Shown here: one piece after another, positions 1 through 7,667 of the stretch
How positions within the stretch are numbered: the first letter of the stretch is position 1
Layout: every line of letters begins with the position of its first letter
Origin: JBKDZL01 sp047971145
GTDB lineage: Bacteria; Bacillota_I; Bacilli_A; Erysipelotrichales; Erysipelotrichaceae
Assembly (NCBI GenBank): GCA_047971145.1
Contig: JBKDZL010000078.1
Span: forward strand, 1-11,725
Reading direction: 5' to 3'
Length of the DNA stretch: 11,725 nucleotides
Made by a program: the position numbers and the translations under genes
The notes under the pieces: generated by a model
What the model was told of the DNA's origin: nothing
The model's input: only the letters and a program-made list of their open reading frames with translations
Database searches by the model: none

Positions 1-57
1 TTTATTGATAAAACTGGTAGGGTTGTAGATGTTAAAGAGTATAATACCTCACCTTAA
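1..57 (+). CDS. C-terminal end of an unrecognised protein (partial)
   Basis: Reading frame 1 is open from the window edge and ends in two consecutive TAA codons at 55-60. The visible tail is 18 residues (FIDKTGRVVDVKEYNTSP). It is too short to assign to a family. The hairpin terminator immediately downstream at 66-105 supports a real gene end here. The product is unknown and the gene body lies outside the window. Confidence 0.5.
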   Translation, partial: FIDKTGRVVDVKEYNTSP

Positions 58-65
58 TAAGAATT

Positions 66-105
66 AAAAAGCTAAGGGTTATTGATTATAGCCACTTAGC
101 TTTTT
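66..105. terminator. Bidirectional rho-independent terminator between the upstream gene and fba
   Basis: An 11-bp perfect stem (AAAAAGCTAAG at 66-76 pairing with CTTAGCTTTTT at 95-105) encloses an 18-nt loop and is followed by more T residues. Read on the other strand it also ends in a T-run. It lies between two convergent genes, so it can end both the plus-strand gene stopping at 57 and fba, which stops at 116. Confidence 0.8.
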
Positions 106-115
106 TTATATTTAA

Positions 116-1051
116 TTAAATTTTGTTGTTTGATCCTAGAACACTAGTTATTTTATGTTTTACTAATTCTCTAATATTATTTCTAGCATCAGTTAAGTAC
201 TGTCTTGGATCAAAATGGTCTGGATGCTCAGTGAAGTGTTTTCTGATTGATCCGGTCATTGCTAATCTTAAGTCTGAGTCAATATTGATTTTACAAACTG
301 CCATACTTGCAGCTTGTCTTAGCATATCCTCTGGTACACCAATCGCATCTGGCATATTTCCACCATGCTCATTAATCATTTTTACATACTCAGGCATTAC
401 TGATGATGCTCCATGTAAGACAATTGGGAAACCTGGCAATCTTTTTGAAATATCTTCTAAAATATCAAATCTTAATTGAGGTTTAGTACCTGGCTTAAAT
501 TTATAAGCACCATGACTTGTTCCAATTGCGATCGCTAATGAATCACAACCAGTTCTAGTCACAAAATCTTCAACTTGTTCAGGATCAGTATAAGAAGCGT
601 GCTCATCTGAGACATTTATTTCATCCTCTACTCCAGCTAAGCGTCCTAATTCTGCTTCAACACTTACTCCTCTGGCATGGGCATATTCTACTACCTTTTT
701 AGTTAAGGCAACATTTTCTTCATAATCTAAGTGAGATCCATCAATCATAACTGAGGTGAATCCTCCATCAATACAATCTTTACATAACTCAAAGCTATCT
801 CCATGGTCTAGGTGTAAGACAATAGGAACTCCTGTATCTTCGATTGCTGCTTCTACTAATTTTACTAAATAATTGTGTTTAGCATAAGCTCTTGCTCCTT
901 TAGAAACTTGTAGCACTAATGGTGAGTTTGTTTCTTTGGCTGCTTCAGTGATAGCTTGGACAATTTCCATATTATTGACATTAAAAGCACCGATTGCATA
1001 ACCACCCTCATAAGCTTTTTTAAACATTTCTTTAGAATTAACTAATGGCAT
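116..1051 (-). CDS. fba: Class II fructose-1,6-bisphosphate aldolase
   Basis: This cytoplasmic, zinc-dependent glycolytic enzyme interconverts fructose 1,6-bisphosphate with dihydroxyacetone phosphate and glyceraldehyde 3-phosphate. The 311 residues match the usual length of the clostridial/class IIB type. The key residues are visible: LHLDHGDS with catalytic Asp82 and zinc ligand His83, VEAELGRLAGVED around Glu134, GTSHGAYKF with zinc ligand His180, VLHGASS with zinc ligand His213, and the phosphate-binding NIDSDLR at about 256-262. The start is supported by AAGGAG at 1059-1064 (minus strand), 7 nt from the ATG. It is transcribed alone, divergently from merR, with the terminator at 66-105 beyond its stop. 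Upstream only a weak -10-like TAAAAT (complement of 1079-1084) is seen, with no clear -35. Nothing in the protein looks damaged. Confidence 0.96.
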   Translation of the reverse strand: MPLVNSKEMFKKAYEGGYAIGAFNVNNMEIVQAITEAAKETNSPLVLQVSKGARAYAKHNYLVKLVEAAIEDTGVPIVLHLDHGDSFELCKDCIDGGFTSVMIDGSHLDYEENVALTKKVVEYAHARGVSVEAELGRLAGVEDEINVSDEHASYTDPEQVEDFVTRTGCDSLAIAIGTSHGAYKFKPGTKPQLRFDILEDISKRLPGFPIVLHGASSVMPEYVKMINEHGGNMPDAIGVPEDMLRQAASMAVCKINIDSDLRLAMTGSIRKHFTEHPDHFDPRQYLTDARNNIRELVKHKITSVLGSNNKI

Positions 1052-1144
1052 TATATTTCTCCTTTTTCTTTCTTTTATATTTTACTACAATCAGGCAATA
1101 AATAAAAGAAAATTGATGGAAATAACTAATTAATTGATTAGCAC

Positions 1145-1175
1145 TTGACTTAGAGTAAGCTTCAATGTTTATATT
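1145..1175 (+). promoter_or_regulatory. MerR-type promoter with 19-bp spacer and AdhR-like operator
   Basis: The -35 TTGACT (1145-1150) and -10 TATATT (1170-1175) are separated by 19 bp, the over-long spacing typical of promoters activated by MerR proteins. Within the spacer lies a 7-4-7 element, CTTAGAG (1149-1155), TAAG, CTTCAAT (1160-1166). From memory, the Bacillus subtilis AdhR operator is CTTAAAG-N4-CTTTAAG; the left half here matches at 6 of 7 positions and the right half at 5 of 7. The position and form fit autoregulation by the MerR protein starting at 1195 and co-control of the transporters behind it. The motif is seen directly; the regulation is inferred. Confidence 0.7.
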
Positions 1176-1194
1176 ATATAGTTGGAGGGATATT

Positions 1195-1566
1195 ATGTTA
1201 ATAAAAGAAGTGGCGAAACAATTTGATGTGACAACAGATACACTAAGATATTATGAAAAAATGAAAATGATACCTAATGTCAATAGAACATCTGGTGGTA
1301 TTAGAGATTATCAAGAGGAAGATTTACGTTGGGTAGAGTTAGCTATTTGTATGAGAAGAGCTGGTTTACCAATTGAGGTTATGGTGGACTATGTTAGCCT
1401 ATATCAAAAGGGTGATCAAACCTTTTATCAACGTTTAGAATTATTAGAAAAACAAATGGAAAAATTGTTAATACAAAAAGAAAATATTAATACAACTATC
1501 AAACATTTAAATCGTAAAATTACTAATTATAAAAAGATAGAAAAAAATTTTTCTAGAGGTAAGTAA
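1195..1566 (+). CDS. MerR-family regulator, AdhR/NmlR-like, with Cys52
   Basis: A DNA-binding transcription regulator of 123 residues. The N-terminal winged helix-turn-helix covers about residues 1-70 (MLIKEVAKQF, then DTLRYYEK, GGIRDYQEEDL), followed by a dimerisation coiled coil at about 76-117 and no effector domain. As I recall B. subtilis AdhR, the register is identical through residue 60, and Cys52 (AICMRRAGL) falls exactly on the AdhR cysteine used to sense carbonyl and thiol-reactive electrophiles. I chose the ATG at 1195 over the in-frame ATG at 1165 because GGAGGG (1184-1189) precedes it and because 1165 lies inside the promoter operator. The MFS gene follows after 3 nt, so the two are co-transcribed. 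By family, the likely role is activation of the downstream transporters in response to a reactive aldehyde, quinone or acid stress; the true inducer is unknown. Confidence 0.9.
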   Translation: MLIKEVAKQFDVTTDTLRYYEKMKMIPNVNRTSGGIRDYQEEDLRWVELAICMRRAGLPIEVMVDYVSLYQKGDQTFYQRLELLEKQMEKLLIQKENINTTIKHLNRKITNYKKIEKNFSRGK

Positions 1567-1569
1567 TAA

Positions 1570-2784
1570 ATGTTGAAATTTACTAAAAAACAGTGGTTAA
1601 TAATTGTTGGATGTTTTTTCTTATTGGCAATTAATATTGGAGCTTTTCAATCTTCAACATCTATTTATCTTTTACCTGTTTTAGATGAGTTGGGCTTTGG
1701 TCGGGGTGAATTTACTTTTTATAAAACTATTTTATTAATTGTTAGTGCTTTTTTGTTGCCATTTTATGGTTCTTTAATTAAGAAATTTGGTATTAAAAAG
1801 GTTATGTTAATCTCTAGTGTGAGCCATGGTTTTGCTTTTGCTTGTTATGGATTAGCTAGTGAAATTTGGCATTTTTATTTTATTGCTCTTTTACAAGGTT
1901 TGTTCTATAACGGAGTTAGTTTTATGAGTGTAGGAGTGCTGATTAATCGTTGGTTTGATACTAACAAAGGGGTTGCTTGTGCGATTGCCTTTTGTGGTAG
2001 TGGAGCTGGCTCAGCGCTATTAGTTCCAATTTTAACTAAATTTATTATTAATTATGGTTGGCGTAGTGTAAATATTGTAGTGGGTATTGGTGGTGCTTTA
2101 TTGGCAATACCGTTAATTGCTTTGATGATTTTTGATCATATAGAACAGAAAGCTAATAAAACTATTAGTAGTAATGAAGATAGTGGTTATAGCGCTAATA
2201 AAGCTATGAAATTACCAATGTTTTGGTTATTAGGTGTTGCGATGTTCTCCTTAGGTTTTATGGCATCTGGTACTAGTAATCATACTATAACTAATTTAGT
2301 TGATAATGGTTATAGCGCAACTTTTGCGGCCAGTGTTTTTTCTTTCTTTATGTTAATGCAGGTTTTAGGTAAGTTATTATTAGGTGCTATTTTTGATAAA
2401 TTTGGTGTTAATGTTGGCAATTGGCTTTTGGGTTTGAGTATGATGTTGTTTCCTTTGTTTGCTATTTTTATTGGAGCTAATGCACTTATCCCTTGGCTTT
2501 TTGCTCTGTGTTTAGGGTTTGGCTCAGCTGGTGTTAGTGTACCTTTAAATATTATGGTTAGTGAATTTTTTGGTAATAGAGATTTTGCGGTTATTTTTAG
2601 CAGATTAAGTTCACTTGGAACCATTGGTATGGCCATTAGTTCGCCTATAATTGGCTATATTTATGATTTTAGTGGTTCTTATAATATTGCTTGGATCTTA
2701 CTGTTTGTTATGGCGGTAGTCATTATGGTTTGTTTAGAGAGTAGCTATCGTTATGCACAAAAGAAATATCACTTTGATAGTTAG
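1570..2784 (+). CDS. MFS transporter, OFA/monocarboxylate-like (copy 1)
   Basis: A 404-residue integral membrane protein with about 12 hydrophobic segments in two halves, split by a polar central loop at about 190-208. The MFS loop 2-3 motif is recognisable but degenerate (GSLIKKFGIKKVML, residues 67-80, lacking the usual Asp). The segment INRWFDTNKGVACAIAF (125-141) resembles the RWF-x-x-x-RG-A-x-GIA pattern of the oxalate/formate antiporter and monocarboxylate transporter families, so a small organic anion is a reasonable substrate guess. It starts 3 nt after merR; AGAGGT at 1554-1559 is a weak, somewhat distant ribosome binding site. It is a close tandem paralogue of the next gene. Substrate and direction of transport cannot be read from the sequence. 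Confidence 0.85.
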   Translation: MLKFTKKQWLIIVGCFFLLAINIGAFQSSTSIYLLPVLDELGFGRGEFTFYKTILLIVSAFLLPFYGSLIKKFGIKKVMLISSVSHGFAFACYGLASEIWHFYFIALLQGLFYNGVSFMSVGVLINRWFDTNKGVACAIAFCGSGAGSALLVPILTKFIINYGWRSVNIVVGIGGALLAIPLIALMIFDHIEQKANKTISSNEDSGYSANKAMKLPMFWLLGVAMFSLGFMASGTSNHTITNLVDNGYSATFAASVFSFFMLMQVLGKLLLGAIFDKFGVNVGNWLLGLSMMLFPLFAIFIGANALIPWLFALCLGFGSAGVSVPLNIMVSEFFGNRDFAVIFSRLSSLGTIGMAISSPIIGYIYDFSGSYNIAWILLFVMAVVIMVCLESSYRYAQKKYHFDS

Positions 2785-2830
2785 TGATGCTGTGTTAGAA
2801 TAATAAAGCTATATTTTTTAGGGAGGATTT

Positions 2831-4030
2831 ATGTATAAGCTAACTAAAAAACAGTGGAGTATTGTAATTGCTTGTTTTTTACTTTTGGCAATTAATGTAG
2901 GTGCTTTTAATAATTCTACTTCAGTTTTTATAATACCGGTTACTAATGATTTGGATTTTGCTAGAGGGGCTTTTACTTTTTATCGCACAATTACTACTTT
3001 AATTGGGGCAGCTTTAATGCCTTTATATGGTACCTTATTAAAGCGCTATGGGATAAAAAAAGTAATGCTGATTAGTAGTGTTATTAGAGGTTTAGTTTTT
3101 TCATGTTATGGTTTTAGTAATGAGTTATGGCATTTTTATTTGATAGCAGGTTTTGAAGGTTTAGTGCTAAATGGTGTTAGCTTTATGTCAGTTGGGGTAG
3201 TCATTAATAAGTACTTTAATAAAAACAAGGGTTTTGCTGGAGCTATTGCCTTTAGTGGTAGTGGTGTGGCAGCTTTTATTGTGCCACAGCTAACAAAGTT
3301 AATTGAAACTTTTAATTGGCGAGTGGTTTTCTTTTGGGAGGGCATCATTGGTGCAATCTTGGCAATAGTAATTATTTTATTAATGATAAATGACAAAAAC
3401 AATTACAGTGATAATAGTAAAAAGGAAGTAAAAAGTAATACAGGATATAGTGCTACACAAGCATTGAAACTTGCGAGTTTTTGGTCTTTGGCAATAGCTT
3501 TTTTCTTGCTTAATTTCTTGTCTAGAGGGGGTTCAGTAAATATGCAACCACACTTACAAGATGTGGGTTTTAATGCGATTTTTGCTGCTGGTATTTATTC
3601 ACTATATATGATTTTATTGACTGTGGGTAAATTAATGTTGGGGCCAATTTATGATAAGTTAGGTATTAGAGTTGGTAATATTATTGTTTGTCTTAGCATG
3701 ATGTTATATCCTCTTTCTGCTTATTTTTCAGGAACTATCGCTGTTGCGCCTTACTTGTTTGCCATCTTTTTAGGTTTTGGGGCAGCGGGAGTTTCGGTGC
3801 CTTTAAATATTTTGGTTAGTGATTGTTTTGGTGATAAAGATTTTTCAGTTATTTTTAGTAGGTTAAATATGATTGGAGCAATAGGTACTGCAATTAGTGC
3901 TCCAGCAATTGCGAGTGTTTATGATTTTACAGGTAGTACTAATATTGCTTGGTTAATATTGATTATTTTAGCTGTAATATCATTTATAGCACTATCTTTT
4001 AGTCATAGTTGGGCTAGAAATCAAAGATAA
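2831..4030 (+). CDS. MFS transporter, OFA/monocarboxylate-like (copy 2)
   Basis: A 399-residue, roughly 12-segment MFS permease. A hand alignment with the preceding transporter runs without gaps for the first 145 residues at about 60% identity, including FTFY, GIKKVMLISSV, NGVSFMSVGV and the C-terminal GVSVPLNI segment, so the pair arose by tandem duplication. Differences gather in the transmembrane helices facing the presumed pore and in the central loop (about 185-205). That fits either substrate divergence or a functional heterodimer. GGGAGG at 2821-2826 sits 4 nt from the ATG. The 46-nt gap from copy 1 contains no visible terminator, so the merR-MFS-MFS transcript probably continues through. 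The substrate is unknown. Confidence 0.85.
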   Translation: MYKLTKKQWSIVIACFLLLAINVGAFNNSTSVFIIPVTNDLDFARGAFTFYRTITTLIGAALMPLYGTLLKRYGIKKVMLISSVIRGLVFSCYGFSNELWHFYLIAGFEGLVLNGVSFMSVGVVINKYFNKNKGFAGAIAFSGSGVAAFIVPQLTKLIETFNWRVVFFWEGIIGAILAIVIILLMINDKNNYSDNSKKEVKSNTGYSATQALKLASFWSLAIAFFLLNFLSRGGSVNMQPHLQDVGFNAIFAAGIYSLYMILLTVGKLMLGPIYDKLGIRVGNIIVCLSMMLYPLSAYFSGTIAVAPYLFAIFLGFGAAGVSVPLNILVSDCFGDKDFSVIFSRLNMIGAIGTAISAPAIASVYDFTGSTNIAWLILIILAVISFIALSFSHSWARNQR

Positions 4031-4037
4031 TGCTTAG

Positions 4038-4066
4038 TTGTATTGTAGTTGAAAAAGTATTAAAAT
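4038..4066 (+). promoter_or_regulatory. Possible internal promoter for murA
   Basis: TTGTAT (4038-4043) and TAAAAT (4061-4066) are separated by 17 bp in the 54-nt gap before murA. The -10 matches the consensus at 5 of 6 positions but the -35 is weak. An essential-pathway gene behind a stress-regulated pair would plausibly need its own promoter. In AT-rich DNA such matches arise easily by chance. Confidence 0.3.
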
Positions 4067-4084
4067 AATTATTGGGAGACAATC

Positions 4085-5344
4085 ATGGAAAGAGTAATCA
4101 AAATTAAAGGTGGCCATCGCTTAAATGGTAGCTTGAAAATAAGTGGCGCTAAAAATACCACAGTTGCAATTATACCAACTGCAGTTTTAGCTCAAGAAGA
4201 AGTAAGAATAGTTGGCATACCAGATATTTCTGATGTTGAAAAATTGGTGAGTTTGCTGGAACAATTAAATTGTCGTGTAAAAAGAGTTGGTACTGATGAG
4301 CTGATTATTGATCCAACTCCTATGAAAAATATTGAGTTAGTGGGAAATGATGTAACTAAATTAAGGGCTTCTTATTACTTTATGGGAGCTTTATTGGGTA
4401 AATATAAAGAGGTAACCATTAGGATGTCTGGTGGTTGTGATTTAGGGCCTAGACCTATTGATTTACATTTAAAGGGTTTTGAAGCATTAGGTGCTAGTAT
4501 TAATTATAGTAAAGGTGTTTATCATTTAAAAGCTGATAAATTAGTAGGAAATAAAATATTTCTAGACTTTGCATCGGTAGGGGCAACTATTAATATTATG
4601 TTGGCTGCAGTTTATGCTGAGGGTAGAACAATTATTGAAAATGCTGCCAAAGAACCAGAAATTATTGATGTAGCTAATATGTTAAATAATTTAGGAGCTA
4701 ATATTCGAGGTGCTGGCACAAACATTATTACTATAGATGGAACAGATTATTTAGGTGGTTGTTTTCATGAGGTAATACCAGATAGAATTGAAGCGGGTAC
4801 TTATATCATTATGGCGGCAGCTGCTGGTGATGATGTAATAATTGAAAATGTCATTCCTTTGCATATGGAAGCCTTATTATCTAAATTACAGGATATGAAT
4901 GTTAATTTAGAAGTTGGTCCTGATTGGATTAGAATTAGAAAAAATGGCAGTTTAAAAGCGGTTGATGTACAAACTGGAGTTTATCCTGGCTTAGCTACTG
5001 ATGTTCAACAGCCATTAGCTACCTTGATGAGTCAGGCAAGTGGCACTTCTAAAATAGTAGAAAATATTTATGTCGAGCGTTTTAAAAATTGTTTTGAATT
5101 GGAAAAAATGGGTGCAGATATTGAGGTAAGAAGTGGTCAAGCTTTAATTAATGGTCCTACTTCTTTAGAGGGTTGTGATGTAATTGCGACTGATTTAAGA
5201 GGTGGAGCGTCAGTAGTAATTGCAGGTTTAATTGCCGAGGGTGAAACGATAATCCATGAAATCTTTCATATTGAAAGAGGCTATGAAGGCATTGTTGAAA
5301 AACTTACTGCCCTTGGAGCTGATATTAAAATTGAGGAAGTATAA
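4085..5344 (+). CDS. murA: UDP-N-acetylglucosamine 1-carboxyvinyltransferase, MurZ/MurA2 type
   Basis: This enzyme catalyses the first committed cytoplasmic step of peptidoglycan synthesis, adding enolpyruvate from PEP to UDP-GlcNAc. The 419 residues are full length. Visible active-site residues (E. coli equivalents in parentheses) are Lys23-Asn24 in SGAKN (K22-N23), Arg94 (R91), Cys118 in GGCDLGPRP (C115), Arg123 (R120), Asp306 in YPGLATDVQQP (D305) and Arg398 in HIERGYE (R397). The segments VGATINIMLAA, ENAAKEPEIIDVA and IPDRIEAGT match the second Bacillota paralogue (MurZ, MurAB) better than MurAA. Because Cys118 is retained, the enzyme should be fosfomycin-sensitive by this criterion. GGGAG at 4074-4078 is the ribosome binding site. 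It follows the MFS pair and is followed within 21 nt by the RpiR-family gene. A second murA elsewhere in the genome is expected. Confidence 0.94.
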   Translation: MERVIKIKGGHRLNGSLKISGAKNTTVAIIPTAVLAQEEVRIVGIPDISDVEKLVSLLEQLNCRVKRVGTDELIIDPTPMKNIELVGNDVTKLRASYYFMGALLGKYKEVTIRMSGGCDLGPRPIDLHLKGFEALGASINYSKGVYHLKADKLVGNKIFLDFASVGATINIMLAAVYAEGRTIIENAAKEPEIIDVANMLNNLGANIRGAGTNIITIDGTDYLGGCFHEVIPDRIEAGTYIIMAAAAGDDVIIENVIPLHMEALLSKLQDMNVNLEVGPDWIRIRKNGSLKAVDVQTGVYPGLATDVQQPLATLMSQASGTSKIVENIYVERFKNCFELEKMGADIEVRSGQALINGPTSLEGCDVIATDLRGGASVVIAGLIAEGETIIHEIFHIERGYEGIVEKLTALGADIKIEEV

Positions 5345-5365
5345 ACAATAATCTTGTTAGTTACA

Positions 5366-6160
5366 ATGAATACATTTAGACTAAGCTTAATTAATAAACT
5401 ATTAAAAAATATTAATGAAAATCATGCAGATGATCCAAATTATATTCTATCGGAGTATTTACTGAAAAATTATTCTAAAATAGATAAAATAAACATTTAT
5501 AAAATAGCTGATGAATGTTTTGTATCTAGAAGTTCTGTTAGAAGGTTTTGTATTTCAATTGGATATAAAAATTTTGCCGATTTTAAAAAAGAATTTAAGC
5601 AAATAGATAAGAAATATAGTTATTTTATAAAAATGCACGAGGATTATGATTCTAGCACTGAATATGCTGAGTGGATAGCTAAGCAAATTAAAATGGTAAC
5701 TTTAGAAGTTGATAATAATATAAAGTTTTCCGATTATAGTGAAATCGCTAGTATGATTGATATTGCAAAAAATGTTGTTTTATTATCATCATACTCTAGT
5801 AATAAAACTTTATTAGAATTTCAAAGGCCATTGGTTTTAAATAATAAAATTATTGATGTTATGAGTGATAATTATTTTAATGTTGATAATTTACTAAAAC
5901 TTAAAGAAGATGATTTATTAATGGTTATCTCTACTTCTGGCTATTATGCTAAGAGCATCTTAAATTTAACAGAAAACATAAAAGCAACGAAAGTATTGAT
6001 AACAGCTTCAAGAGATAAAGCTTTTGTAAATCAATATAATAAAATTTATTTTCTGAGTGATTACGATCATACTAGTGAAAAAAGTATTGTCGGAAAGTAT
6101 GGTCTTAATTATTTTTTTGATGTATTATACCACGAGTACTATTCTAAATATGGTAAGTAA
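5366..6160 (+). CDS. RpiR/MurR-family transcriptional regulator
   Basis: A 264-residue sugar-phosphate responsive regulator. The N-terminal HTH_6 helix-turn-helix lies at about residues 43-67 (IADECFVSRSSVRRF), and a C-terminal SIS sugar-phosphate isomerase fold at about 120-235 contains the ligand-loop motif ISTSG. In this family the SIS domain binds a phosphosugar and alters DNA binding. The gene converges on the 6-phospho-beta-glucosidase gene and lies next to the PTS permease, so phosphorylated beta-glucosides are the likely ligands and the 7668-7934 region the likely target. The start is uncertain: neither the ATG at 5366 nor the in-frame TTG at 5354 has a clear Shine-Dalgarno sequence. 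With only 21 nt (or 9 nt) after the murA stop, expression may depend on readthrough from murA. No promoter of its own is visible. Confidence 0.85.
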   Translation: MNTFRLSLINKLLKNINENHADDPNYILSEYLLKNYSKIDKINIYKIADECFVSRSSVRRFCISIGYKNFADFKKEFKQIDKKYSYFIKMHEDYDSSTEYAEWIAKQIKMVTLEVDNNIKFSDYSEIASMIDIAKNVVLLSSYSSNKTLLEFQRPLVLNNKIIDVMSDNYFNVDNLLKLKEDDLLMVISTSGYYAKSILNLTENIKATKVLITASRDKAFVNQYNKIYFLSDYDHTSEKSIVGKYGLNYFFDVLYHEYYSKYGK

Positions 6161-6183
6161 AAAGCAACTAGTATAGTTGCTTT
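6161..6183. terminator. Hairpin terminator between rpiR-type gene and the GH1 gene
   Basis: A 9-bp perfect stem (AAAGCAACT at 6161-6169 with AGTTGCTTT at 6175-6183) has a 5-nt loop and lies in the 28-nt gap between two convergent genes. On the minus strand it is followed by a run of five T (complement of 6159-6163), making it a good terminator for the glucosidase gene. On the plus strand the T-tract is only three long, so termination of the regulator transcript may be weaker. Confidence 0.7.
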
Positions 6184-6188
6184 ATAAC

Positions 6189-7667
6189 CTATTTTTTGTT
6201 TAACATATCTTTGCCCCAATTGTTGCCATTTGATTTTATTAAATCTGAATACCAATAAAAGGAGTCTTTTTTAATTCTATCTAATGTTATTTCCTTAGCG
6301 TTGTGAATATTATTTTGTTGTTCATCAGTGGTGTTTATAAATACAAGTCCATATCTTTTAGCCATACCATTTCCTGTTGATAACAAATCGGTAAAAGACC
6401 AAGGGTTATAACCAAATACCTCACAGCCATCTTCAATCGCTAAACCGATTTGATAAATGTGATTTCTTAAAAACTCTATTCTCTCGGCATCGTTAATTTT
6501 ACCATCCTTATTTAACGTTTCATGCATTCCAAAACCGTTTTCTGTAATGATCATCGGTAATTGGTAATGATCCCATAAGTAACGCAGAGTGTATCTTAAA
6601 GAAACAGGATCTATCTCCCAATCCCAATCATTTGTTTCTACATAAGGATTTTTGGCTAAAGCGTATTGGCCGGGAACTACTGGAAATTTAAGATTACCTT
6701 TAACACCATCTTTATTTAATAGATATTCTTGTGGTTTTGCATCAATAGGAGCATCCTTGCCAACATTACTTCTGTAGCAATTTACAGCTATGTAATCTAT
6801 TTTAGCTGCTGCCATAATTTCTTCATCACCATCTTTAATGCCTGGATCTATATTATTTCTTTTCCAATATTTTTTTATGAAGTTACTATATTTACCATGA
6901 ACATTTGTATCATTCCAAATTTTCTCGGAAAATTCCTCTGCATTCATTGCTGCTATTTGGTCTAAAGGATTACAGCTTTGAGGATAAATAGGAACCATAC
7001 CTGGAACTGGACCGATTTTCCCGTTTTTTACCATTTTGTGACAGGCAATAACGGCTTTCGCAGAACACATATTCATATTATGATTTATAATCCATTTTTG
7101 CTTAAACCAATTATCACAACCTTTTGATACTCCTAGCCAATCACCATAACAGATTTGCATATTTTGCTCATTTATGGCTAGCCAGTATTTAACTCTATCA
7201 CCAAAGTGTTCAAAACAAATCTTGGCATAATATTCGAATTCATCAATTATTTGCCTATCTAACCAACCATTGCATTTCTTTTCAACCCAAACAGGCATAT
7301 CATAATGATAAAGAGTAACAATTGGGGTAATATTATACTTCAATAATTCATCAATAAGGTTATTATAAAATTCAATCCCTTTTTCATTAACTTGTCTATC
7401 AGAGTTGGGTATAATTCTAGGCCAAGCTAGAGAAAAACGATATGAACTAAACCCACACTCAGACATGAGTTTAACATCTTCTTTATAATGATGATAATGA
7501 TCGGCAGCAATAGAATTATCGGCAAATGGTTTTTTCTTTTTAGAATTCAAATCTATAATTGATGGGGTTCTACCATCAACATTAGTTGCTCCTTCTACCT
7601 GCCATGCTGAGCTGCTGGCACCCCAAAAAAAGTTTTTAGGGAATTTTGGATTTTCTGTGTAGTACAT
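6189..7667 (-). CDS. bglA: GH1 6-phospho-beta-glucosidase
   Basis: A cytoplasmic glycoside hydrolase family 1 enzyme of 492 residues, splitting PTS-imported phospho-beta-glucosides into glucose 6-phosphate and the aglycone or sugar. Visible motifs are FFWGASSSAWQVEGA near the N-terminus, YRFSLAWPRI, acid/base Glu167 in INEQN, and nucleophile Glu376 in ITENGFG. The phosphate-binding triplet Ser430, Lys437 and Tyr439 (S-x6-KRYG) has the spacing of Lactococcus LacG Ser428/Lys435/Tyr437. The residue after the serine is Thr, not the Trp of 6-phospho-beta-galactosidases, favouring glucosides. I chose the ATG at 7667 because AAGGAG (complement of 7674-7679) lies 6 nt upstream; an in-frame ATG at 7718 lacks a site. 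It is divergent from its PTS permease. The exact substrate (cellobiose, salicin, arbutin or others) is undetermined. Confidence 0.94.
   Translation of the reverse strand: MYYTENPKFPKNFFWGASSSAWQVEGATNVDGRTPSIIDLNSKKKKPFADNSIAADHYHHYKEDVKLMSECGFSSYRFSLAWPRIIPNSDRQVNEKGIEFYNNLIDELLKYNITPIVTLYHYDMPVWVEKKCNGWLDRQIIDEFEYYAKICFEHFGDRVKYWLAINEQNMQICYGDWLGVSKGCDNWFKQKWIINHNMNMCSAKAVIACHKMVKNGKIGPVPGMVPIYPQSCNPLDQIAAMNAEEFSEKIWNDTNVHGKYSNFIKKYWKRNNIDPGIKDGDEEIMAAAKIDYIAVNCYRSNVGKDAPIDAKPQEYLLNKDGVKGNLKFPVVPGQYALAKNPYVETNDWDWEIDPVSLRYTLRYLWDHYQLPMIITENGFGMHETLNKDGKINDAERIEFLRNHIYQIGLAIEDGCEVFGYNPWSFTDLLSTGNGMAKRYGLVFINTTDEQQNNIHNAKEITLDRIKKDSFYWYSDLIKSNGNNWGKDMLNKK

Noticed and set aside
123..479. Plus-strand open frame of 118 codons
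   Set aside because: It lies wholly antisense to fba, has no ribosome binding site and shows no family features.
1126..1141. Short CTAAT/ATTAG inverted repeat upstream of the MerR promoter
   Set aside because: Only 5-bp arms in very AT-rich sequence; expected by chance.
2310..3402. Minus-strand open frames at 2310-2636 and 3136-3402
   Set aside because: Both are antisense shadows of the two MFS genes; the translated products look like biased low-complexity sequence.
4439..4470. Suspicion that the murA active-site loop (GGCDLGPRP) was degenerate
   Set aside because: The Pro after Gly is normal for the MurZ/MurAB paralogue, and Cys118, Arg123 and the other catalytic residues are intact.
6729..6965. 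Plus-strand frame with hydrophobic, cysteine-rich product
   Set aside because: It is antisense to the well-supported GH1 gene. The apparent membrane character comes from reading the complementary strand.
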